In this document: piece after piece, positions 1 through 5,080 of the stretch | Numbering within the stretch: the first letter of the stretch is position 1 | Layout of the letters: each line of letters begins with the position of its first letter | Origin: Halorhodospira sp. | GTDB lineage: Bacteria; Pseudomonadota; Gammaproteobacteria; Nitrococcales; Halorhodospiraceae | Length of the DNA stretch: 5,080 bases | Assembly (NCBI GenBank): GCA_007121755.1 | Contig: SKJZ01000004.1 | Span: 1-5,080 of the forward strand | Reading direction: 5' to 3' | The notes under the pieces: model-generated | Told to the model about the DNA's origin: nothing | Database searches by the model: none | Seen by the model: the letters and a program-made list of their open reading frames with translations, nothing else | Made by a program: the position numbers and the translations under genes

Positions 1-41
1 CACCGCCACCCCGGGCACCGGTTTTTCGAGGTTCTCTGGTG

Positions 42-47
42 TACAAT
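42..47 (+). promoter_or_regulatory. Candidate -10 promoter element of the efflux operon
   Basis: TACAAT differs from the sigma-70 -10 consensus TATAAT at one base and sits in an AT-richer patch just upstream of the adaptor gene. It would place the transcription start near position 54 and give a leader of about 45 bases. No good -35 box is found at the usual 16-18 base spacing: the candidates are CGGTTT and GGTTTT around 19-25. The TG at 40-41 is one base too close for a true extended -10. The promoter would therefore be weak or need help. The call rests on the -10 match, its position and the palindrome just downstream. Confidence 0.35.
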
Positions 48-52
48 TCACG

Positions 53-72
53 GACTGACCGATCGGACAGTC
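53..72. promoter_or_regulatory. 20-bp inverted repeat, probable repressor operator
   Basis: GACTGACCGATCGGACAGTC is an imperfect palindrome centred between 62 and 63. Eighteen of its 20 positions are symmetrical; only 58 and 67, an A facing an A, break the symmetry. The core CCGATCGG (59-66) is perfectly self-complementary. The site begins at about the predicted transcription start and ends 27 bases before the adaptor start codon, where a bound dimer would block transcription. RND pump operons are commonly repressed by TetR-family proteins that bind palindromes of this size next to the promoter. Assigning this site to a TetR-type regulator is inference, because no regulator gene lies in the window; it could be encoded just upstream. 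A MarR-family or other dimeric regulator is the alternative. Confidence 0.6.
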
Positions 73-87
73 TGCCTCCAAACAATT

Positions 88-93
88 GAAGGA
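88..93 (+). promoter_or_regulatory. Ribosome binding site of the adaptor gene
   Basis: GAAGGA lies six bases before the ATG at 100 and is a strong Shine-Dalgarno match. The adaptor reading frame stays open to the left edge of the window, so this site, together with the membrane anchor that begins right after the ATG, decides the start. Confidence 0.75.
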
Positions 94-99
94 TCCCTG

Positions 100-1203
100 A
101 TGCGTCTTGTATATCAATCACTTATTGCTGTCCCTCTGGTGGCCGCGGTAGGGGCGGGCGGATACTGGTTGAACCGGACCGCCGGCGACCCCGGAGATAT
201 GGCGGCCGGGTACGAGCCCGGCGCGGTGACGGTCGTTACCGCCGAGGCCCAGTTGGAACAGGTGAGGGATACATTCGAGGCGACCGGCACCACCCGCGCC
301 CGCGAGGCGGTCCAGGTGGTGACCGAGACCGCGGGCCGGGTCACGGCCATCCACTTCGATGAGGGCGAACGGGTCGAGGCCGGTGACGTGTTGCTGGAAC
401 TCGACGCGCAGAGCCAACGGGCGGAACTGGCCGAGGTCCGGGCCCGGTTCAAGGACGCCAGCGCCCGTTACGAGCGCGCCCGTTCACTGCGCGAGACCGG
501 CGCCGTACCGCAACAGGAGGTGGATACCCTTGAGGCGGGCATGCAGGTCGCCGAAGCCCAGGTCGGCCTGGCCGAAACCCGGCTGCGCGATCGTACCGTC
601 CGCGCGCCGTTCGACGGGGTTGTCGGCTTGCGGGAGATCAGTGCCGGCGCCTACGTCGATCCCCAGACCGTGATCACCACCCTCGATGATATCGATGTCC
701 TACGCGTCAATTTCTCCGTGCCGGAACGGTACCTCGGATTCCTGCGCACCGGGATGGAGGTCTCGGCGCGGACCCCCGGTTTTGCCGGCGAGGTTTTCGC
801 CGGTGAGGTGCGGCGGGTCGATTCGCGGGTCAATCCGGTGACGCGCTCGGTACGGGTGCAGTCGGAAATCGACAATGCCGATCGCCGCCTCAAGCCCGGC
901 ATGTTCCTACAGGTGGAACTCGATCTTGAACAGCGGGAGGCGGTGCTCGTCCCCGAAGAGTCGGTCATCGTGGAAGGGGCTACTACTTATCTCTACACCG
1001 TGGTGGACGACAAGGCGCGGCGGGTCGATGTCGAACTGGGCCGCCGCACCCGCGGTTTCGTGGAGATCGCCGCCGGCGTCGAGCCCGGGGACGCCGTAGT
1101 CTCCATGGGCCATCAGCATCTCCGCGACGGGGTGGCGGTCCGCGTACGTAATGGCGCTGAAGAGGTGGCCGCGCAGCGCGATACCGGCCGCTCTGACGGT
1201 TAG
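100..1203 (+). CDS. RND efflux pump periplasmic adaptor subunit (membrane fusion protein)
   Basis: This 367-residue protein is the periplasmic adaptor that joins an inner-membrane RND permease to an outer-membrane channel. It belongs to the HlyD/AcrA-like RND_mfp family and has the family's usual length. Residues 7-24 form an uncleaved N-terminal membrane anchor. No lipobox cysteine is present, so it is tethered by this helix and not by lipid as AcrA is. The first half of the lipoyl domain spans about 76-102 (ETAGRV, then DEGERVEAGDVLLELD). An alpha-helical hairpin rich in Glu, Arg and Ala follows at 103-163, and the second lipoyl half starts with RAPFDGVVG at 168-176. The beta-barrel covers about 205-280, with NPVTRSVRV (245-253) and LKPGMF (264-269), and the membrane-proximal domain fills most of the rest. 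The permease gene follows after nine bases, so the two are co-transcribed. Family assignment is very sure; the substrate cannot be read from the adaptor. Confidence 0.95.
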   Translation: MRLVYQSLIAVPLVAAVGAGGYWLNRTAGDPGDMAAGYEPGAVTVVTAEAQLEQVRDTFEATGTTRAREAVQVVTETAGRVTAIHFDEGERVEAGDVLLELDAQSQRAELAEVRARFKDASARYERARSLRETGAVPQQEVDTLEAGMQVAEAQVGLAETRLRDRTVRAPFDGVVGLREISAGAYVDPQTVITTLDDIDVLRVNFSVPERYLGFLRTGMEVSARTPGFAGEVFAGEVRRVDSRVNPVTRSVRVQSEIDNADRRLKPGMFLQVELDLEQREAVLVPEESVIVEGATTYLYTVVDDKARRVDVELGRRTRGFVEIAAGVEPGDAVVSMGHQHLRDGVAVRVRNGAEEVAAQRDTGRSDG

Positions 1204-1207
1204 AGGT
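1201..1207 (+). promoter_or_regulatory. Ribosome binding site of the permease gene, overlapping the adaptor stop
   Basis: TAGAGGT contains both the adaptor stop codon (TAG, 1201-1203) and an AGAGGT Shine-Dalgarno-like sequence five bases before the permease ATG at 1213. Ribosomes finishing the adaptor would be placed directly at the permease start. This arrangement supports translational coupling of the two subunits and the choice of 1213 as start. Confidence 0.65.
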
Positions 1208-1212
1208 CCGCC

Positions 1213-4200
1213 ATGTTTCTATCCGATACCGCTATCCGCCGGCCGGTCCTGGCCACCGTGGTCAGTATCCTGATCGTGGTCCTCGGGATCGCATCGCTGC
1301 TGCAACTGCCCGTTCGGGAGTACCCCGCTATCGATCCGCCGGTGGTCTCGGTGACCACCGAATACCGGGGGGCGGCCCCCGGCGTGGTGGATGTCGAGAT
1401 CACCGAGCTGATCGAGTCGGCCCTCAGCGGCGTCGACGGCGTGCGCAACATGACCTCCGAGAGCCGGGACGGACGGTCCGAAACGACCATCACCTTCTAT
1501 CCCGAGCAAGATGTCGATGCGGCTGCCAACGACGTCCGGGACGCCATCGGCCGGATCGCCGGCGACCTGCCGGCCGATGCGGAGCAGCCGGTGGTGGAGA
1601 AGACTGAGGCGGACGCCCGGCCCATGATGTGGTTGACCCTCTCCAGCGAGCGGATGCCGGCGGAGGATGTCACCGACTACGCCGACCGCTTCCTGGTCGA
1701 CCGGCTCTCCATCCTCGATGGCGTGGCGCGGGTGCGTATCGGGGGCGAGCGCCGTTACGCCATGCGTGTCTGGCTCGACCGTCAGGCTTTGGCCGCGCGC
1801 GATCTGACCGTCGACGATATCGAACAGGCGTTGCGCCGGGAGAATGTCGAACTGCCTGCCGGCGAGGTGGAGTCTTCCGAACGGAAGCTCACCGTGCGTA
1901 CCGCCACCCGCTTCGCGACCCCCGACGAGTTCGCGCGCATGGTCGTCCGCCGCGACGGCGACTACCTGGTGCGCCTGGGCGAGGTGGCCCGCGTCGAGCG
2001 CGGCGTCGAGAACGACGAGACCCAGGTGCGCCTGGACGGCGGCGTCGCCATCGGGCTCGGTATCATTCGGCAGTCCCAGGCGAATACCGTGGCGGTTGCC
2101 GATGCGGTGCGGGCGGAGATGGAGGATATCCGCTCCATCCTGCCCGAGGGGTTGGAGGTGATGGTCGGCTACGACGAGTCGCTCTTCGTCCGCCAATCGA
2201 TCCGCGAGGTGACCCGGACCCTGGCCATCGCGGTGGTGCTGGTGATCCTCACCATCTTTATCTTCCTGCGTTCGGTGCGGGCGACCTTCATCCCGTCGGT
2301 CACCATCCCGGTGGCGGTGATCGGCGCGTTCTCGGTCATGGCGCCGTTCGGCTTCTCCATCAACGTCCTGACCCTGCTCGCCCTGATCCTCGCTATCGGG
2401 TTGGTCGTCGACGACGCGATCGTGGTGCTGGAGAACGTCCAGCGCCGCATCGACACCGGTGAACCCCCGCTGCTGGCGGCCTTCCGCGGCGTGCGGCAGG
2501 TCGCTTTCGCGGTGATCGCGACCACCATCTCCCTGGTGGCCGTCTTCGTGCCCATCTCCTTTATGGAGGGCAACGTGGGGCGGCTCTTTACCGAGTTCGG
2601 CCTGGTGCTGGCGTCGGCGGTGATCTTCTCCAGCTTCGTGGCGCTGACGCTTACCGGCATGCTCTGCTCCAAGTGGTTGCGGCCGCGCGAGTCGGGAGGG
2701 CTCCTGCAAGTCAAGACCGAGCGTTTCTTCGTGGCGCTCACCAATGGCTACCGCTGGGGGCTGGAGCGCGCATTGAGCGCGCCGCTGGTGGTGTTGGCCG
2801 TCGGGGTGGCGGCCGCGGCGGGCGCCTGGTCGCTTTATCAGATTCTACCGGAGGAGCTGAGCCCGACCGAGGACCGGGCGGTCATCATCATCCCGTCTAT
2901 GGCGCCCGAAGGGAGCACGGTGGCCCACACGGACAAGAGCATTCGGGAGATGGAGGAGATCTTGATGCCGTTGCGGACCGAGACCGGGGAGGCGCGGCGA
3001 ATCCTCTCCATCCTCGGTTGGGGTGGTGTCACCAATCGCGGCTTCATGATCGTCGGGTTGGAAGACTGGGGCGAGCGGGAGCGCAGCCAGCAGGAGATCG
3101 CCGCTCAGATCCAAGGGCAACTGGCCGACGTCCCCGGCGTGCGCCCCTTTGTCGTCAACCCGCCGGGCCTGGGCCAGAGCGCCTTCGAACAGCCGGTGCA
3201 GTTCGTCATCGGCGGTCCCGATCATAAACAGGTGGCGGAGTGGTCGGAGCGCGTCGTCGCGCGGGCGCGGGAGAATCCGGGGCTGCTCTTTCTCGATACC
3301 GATTACGAAGAGACCCGGCCGCAACTCAACGTCAACGTCGATCGCGACCGTGCCGCCGATCTGGGTATCGGCGCCGATGTGATCGGCCGGACGTTGCAGA
3401 CCATGCTCGCCTCCCGGGACGTCACCACCTATATGGACCGTGGCCGGGAGTACGATGTAATCCTCCAGGCCGCCGATGAGGACCGGGCCACGCCCGGCGA
3501 CCTCGCCAATATCTACGTGCGCAGCGGCAGCGGCAGCGACCTGATCCCGCTGGCCTCGTTGCTGGAACTCTCGGAGGAGGGGTCGCCGCCGGTGCTCCAC
3601 CGCGTCGATCGCATGCCGTCGGTGACCATTACCGCCTCCCTCGCTCCGGGATACGATCTCGGCGCCGCGCTGGACTTTTTAGAGGGGATCGCCGCGGAGG
3701 AACTGCCGGCAGAGGCGCGGGTGAGCTATCTGGGGCTCTCCGACGAGTTCAAGCAGGCCGGCGGGGCGGTGCTGGTGACCTTTGCCATGGCGCTGCTCAT
3801 CGTCTTCCTGGTGCTCTCGGCCCAGTTCGAGAGTTTTGTCCACCCGCTGGTCATCATGACGGCGGTGCCGCTGGCTGTCACCGGCGCACTGGCCGCCCTG
3901 CTGTTGACCGGCAACAGTCTCAACATCTACAGCCAGATCGGCATGATCCTGCTGATCGGGCTGATGACCAAGAACGGCATTCTCATCGTCGAGTTCGCCA
4001 ACCAGTTGCGCGATGAGGGCCGCGCGGTGCGTGACGCCATCCTCGAAGGGGCCACCCTGCGTTTCCGCCCCGTGCTTATGACGGCCATCTCCACCATCTT
4101 CGGCGCCACGCCGCTGGTGCTGGCCATGGGCGCCGGGGCCGAGAGCCGCGCCGCCATCGGTGTCGTGATCATCGGCGGTATGAGCTTCGCCACCGTGTTG

Positions 4201-4323
4201 ACCCTCTTCGTGATTCCGGTTCTGTACGACCTGCTGGCCCGGTTCACGACGCCGGTGAACGTGGTGAGCGTGGAGCTGGAGCGGCTGGAGGCGGAGCACG
4301 GCCAAGCCCGGGCGGGCGGTTAG
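1213..4323 (+). CDS. RND efflux pump inner-membrane permease (HAE-1 / AcrB-like)
   Basis: This 1036-residue protein is a proton-driven RND transporter of the ACR_tran family, and its length matches AcrB-type pumps. TM1 (about 11-30) is followed by a large periplasmic loop, TM2-TM6 (about 336-485), TM7 (about 524-543), a second large periplasmic loop, and TM8-TM12 (about 851-1005), the usual 12-helix duplicated layout. All proton-relay residues are present: D400 and D401 in GLVVDDAIVVLEN of TM4, K920 in GLMTKNGILIVEF of TM10, and R950 and T957 in RFRPVLMT at TM11. These match D407, D408, K940, R971 and T978 of AcrB by eye. The frame is intact. The gate-loop region reads GWGGVTNRG (602-610), and several positions that hold phenylalanine in the AcrB drug pocket are replaced. 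Typical substrates of the family are drugs, dyes, detergents and bile salts. The actual substrate is unknown, and a specific gene name is not justified. Confidence 0.96.
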   Translation: MFLSDTAIRRPVLATVVSILIVVLGIASLLQLPVREYPAIDPPVVSVTTEYRGAAPGVVDVEITELIESALSGVDGVRNMTSESRDGRSETTITFYPEQDVDAAANDVRDAIGRIAGDLPADAEQPVVEKTEADARPMMWLTLSSERMPAEDVTDYADRFLVDRLSILDGVARVRIGGERRYAMRVWLDRQALAARDLTVDDIEQALRRENVELPAGEVESSERKLTVRTATRFATPDEFARMVVRRDGDYLVRLGEVARVERGVENDETQVRLDGGVAIGLGIIRQSQANTVAVADAVRAEMEDIRSILPEGLEVMVGYDESLFVRQSIREVTRTLAIAVVLVILTIFIFLRSVRATFIPSVTIPVAVIGAFSVMAPFGFSINVLTLLALILAIGLVVDDAIVVLENVQRRIDTGEPPLLAAFRGVRQVAFAVIATTISLVAVFVPISFMEGNVGRLFTEFGLVLASAVIFSSFVALTLTGMLCSKWLRPRESGGLLQVKTERFFVALTNGYRWGLERALSAPLVVLAVGVAAAAGAWSLYQILPEELSPTEDRAVIIIPSMAPEGSTVAHTDKSIREMEEILMPLRTETGEARRILSILGWGGVTNRGFMIVGLEDWGERERSQQEIAAQIQGQLADVPGVRPFVVNPPGLGQSAFEQPVQFVIGGPDHKQVAEWSERVVARARENPGLLFLDTDYEETRPQLNVNVDRDRAADLGIGADVIGRTLQTMLASRDVTTYMDRGREYDVILQAADEDRATPGDLANIYVRSGSGSDLIPLASLLELSEEGSPPVLHRVDRMPSVTITASLAPGYDLGAALDFLEGIAAEELPAEARVSYLGLSDEFKQAGGAVLVTFAMALLIVFLVLSAQFESFVHPLVIMTAVPLAVTGALAALLLTGNSLNIYSQIGMILLIGLMTKNGILIVEFANQLRDEGRAVRDAILEGATLRFRPVLMTAISTIFGATPLVLAMGAGAESRAAIGVVIIGGMSFATVLTLFVIPVLYDLLARFTTPVNVVSVELERLEAEHGQARAGG

Positions 4324-4388
4324 CTCATCCTCGCGATGACGACTGGCTCAGTGTTGCCGTTTGCTTTCTGGCACAAGGGATTGCGGTA
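4324..4388 (+). other. Short gap between pump and nuclease genes, no clear terminator
   Basis: These 65 bases hold no strong hairpin followed by a T run and no convincing sigma-70 promoter. The best stem is TGT-GCC (from 4352) with GGCACA (4370-4375), which needs a bulged T and has no T tract after it. Transcription from the pump operon could therefore continue into the nuclease gene, or the nuclease could have a promoter I cannot recognise. Confidence 0.5.
4375..4380 (+). promoter_or_regulatory. Ribosome binding site of the nuclease gene
   Basis: AAGGGA lies eight bases before the ATG at 4389 and is a fair Shine-Dalgarno match. The nuclease frame stays open leftwards into the gap, but no other ATG or GTG in that frame occurs there. 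This site and the signal peptide that follows fix the start. Confidence 0.6.
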
Positions 4389-5080
4389 ATGAGGGCGCAT
4401 TGGTTTCTACTTGCCGTAGGTCTGTGGTGGGCCGCGGTGGCGGCCGGCGCGGAGTGTCCGCCGGCGGCGACGGTGCCGGTGCATGCGGTCGCCGGCCAGG
4501 GAAGCGACCCGGTGGCCGAGGGGGAGCCGGTTACCGTCGACGGCGTGGTTACCGGCGCCTTTCTCGGCGGCGACGCACTCGACGGATTCTTTATCCAAGG
4601 CGCTGAGGCGGCTCCGGACGGCAAGCCGTCTGGCCTTTTCGTCTACGCCCCGGAGTTGGATGGAGACGCTACCGCCCGCGTGGCTCAAGGGCGGCTGCTG
4701 CGGCTGCGGGGGCGAACCGGGGCGTTTCGCGGGCGGCCCCAGTTGGAGTGGCTGAAATCGGTCACCGACTGCGGTCCGGCTGAGGTTGTCGCCCATGCGG
4801 TGGCGGCGCCGTGGCGGTTCAAGCCACGCCACGAGGGGGTGCTGGTGACCTTCACCGAGCCGCTGACGGTGACCGGGAACTACGAGTTGGACCGGCGCGG
4901 CACCTTGAAGCTTGCCGCCGGCGGCCGCGCCTTCCGCCCCACCAACTTCCACCCCGGCCAGGGGCCGCGTGAGCCCCGGCGGATGGATGGACGGGTTCTC
5001 CTCGATAACGGCAGCTACCGCTGGGGGCCGGACCCGATCCCCTACCTGGACGGCGACGGTACCCGCCGCGTGGGGAGCAC
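4389..5080 (+). CDS. ExeM/NucH-family extracellular endonuclease, 5' part only
   Basis: The frame stays open from the ATG to the window edge, giving 230 residues plus two bases. Residues 1-21 form a signal peptide with a hydrophobic core and an AGA cleavage site before E22 and C23, so the product is exported. The mature part resembles the N-terminal OB-fold-like region of ExeM/NucH nucleases. It shows PVHAVAGQGSDPVAEGEPV, then VDGVVTGAF, a GFFIQ motif, GLFVYAPE, EGVLVTF (149-155), NYELDRRG (164-171), RPTNF, LLDNGS (204-209), and DPIPY (215-219) before an RVG. C23 and C128 may form a disulfide. In this family the catalytic exonuclease-endonuclease-phosphatase domain follows this region, so it should lie beyond the window and its residues cannot be checked. 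Known relatives degrade extracellular DNA, for nutrient use or biofilm release. The gene starts 65 bases after the permease. Family assignment is by motif recognition and is fairly sure. Confidence 0.87.
   Translation, partial: MRAHWFLLAVGLWWAAVAAGAECPPAATVPVHAVAGQGSDPVAEGEPVTVDGVVTGAFLGGDALDGFFIQGAEAAPDGKPSGLFVYAPELDGDATARVAQGRLLRLRGRTGAFRGRPQLEWLKSVTDCGPAEVVAHAVAAPWRFKPRHEGVLVTFTEPLTVTGNYELDRRGTLKLAAGGRAFRPTNFHPGQGPREPRRMDGRVLLDNGSYRWGPDPIPYLDGDGTRRVGS

Noticed and set aside
11..26. CCGG-GCA-CCGG followed by TTTTT, resembling an intrinsic terminator of an upstream gene.
   Set aside because: The stem has only four pairs with a three-base loop and does not extend. No coding region ending just before it can be supported, so it is too weak to annotate.
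1..99. Extension of the adaptor reading frame to the left edge of the window, since no stop occurs in that frame.
   Set aside because: No good start codon lies upstream. The region holds a promoter candidate and palindrome, and the ATG at 100 has a strong ribosome binding site and leads straight into the membrane anchor.
781..810. Five-residue tandem repeat FAGEV-FAGEV in the adaptor beta-barrel.
   Set aside because: Related adaptors have a similar pattern here of the form PGxxFxGxV followed by a conserved strand. The likeness is family sequence plus chance and not an expanded repeat, and the DNA copies differ at several wobble positions.
1219..2709. A 496-codon open frame on the minus strand opposite the permease, rich in His, Asp, Arg and Gln.
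   Set aside because: It is antisense to a clear, full-length RND permease. Its composition is what high-G+C codon bias produces in shadow frames, and it shows no recognisable domain. The other long minus-strand frames (for example 2845-3600, 3679-4305 and 4407-4952) are rejected for the same reason.
3521..3540. Short AGCGGC repeat encoding Ser-Gly-Ser-Gly-Ser in the permease.
   Set aside because: It is only about three units long and lies in a periplasmic turn where the family has a variable glycine- and serine-rich loop. There is no sign of a phase-variable or unstable repeat.
4369..4384. TGGCAC and TTGC, resembling a sigma-54 (-24/-12) promoter in front of the nuclease gene.
   Set aside because: The two blocks are six bases apart instead of five, and sigma-54 spacing is strict. 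Transcription would also begin at about 4396, inside the coding region and after the ATG.

Overview
The window reads as ordinary, high-G+C (about two-thirds by eye, not counted) Gram-negative chromosomal DNA. It carries a two-gene RND efflux operon followed, on the same strand, by the start of an exported nuclease. All three genes face right and share similar G+C-rich codon use, and I see no insertion sequence, CRISPR array, tRNA or rRNA. The tripartite-pump genes and the ExeM/NucH-type nuclease fit a proteobacterium, most likely a gammaproteobacterium. The acidic residue content of the proteins would suit a halotolerant one, but that lineage guess is inference.

Layout: positions 1-99 are a regulatory leader with a plausible -10 element (42-47), a near-perfect 20-bp palindrome (53-72) and a good ribosome binding site (88-93). 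Positions 100-1203 encode a membrane-anchored periplasmic adaptor (membrane fusion protein). Positions 1213-4323 encode a full-length HAE-1-type RND permease, whose ribosome binding site overlaps the adaptor stop codon. Positions 4324-4388 are a short gap with no convincing terminator. Positions 4389-5080 hold the 5' part of an ExeM/NucH-family extracellular endonuclease gene that runs off the window. It has no stop codon here, so a stop-to-stop ORF search can miss it.

How they work together: the permease takes substrate from the periplasm or inner membrane using the proton gradient, and the adaptor bridges it to an outer-membrane channel. No channel gene is present here, so the pump probably uses a TolC-like protein encoded elsewhere. 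The palindrome lies over the predicted transcription start and is best explained as the operator of a repressor, plausibly TetR-family, that controls the pump. The nuclease may be read through from the pump operon, but nothing in the sequence shows a functional link.

Nothing here amounts to a clearly new system. The points most worth following are the operator, the substituted drug-pocket positions of the permease, and the pump-nuclease adjacency.
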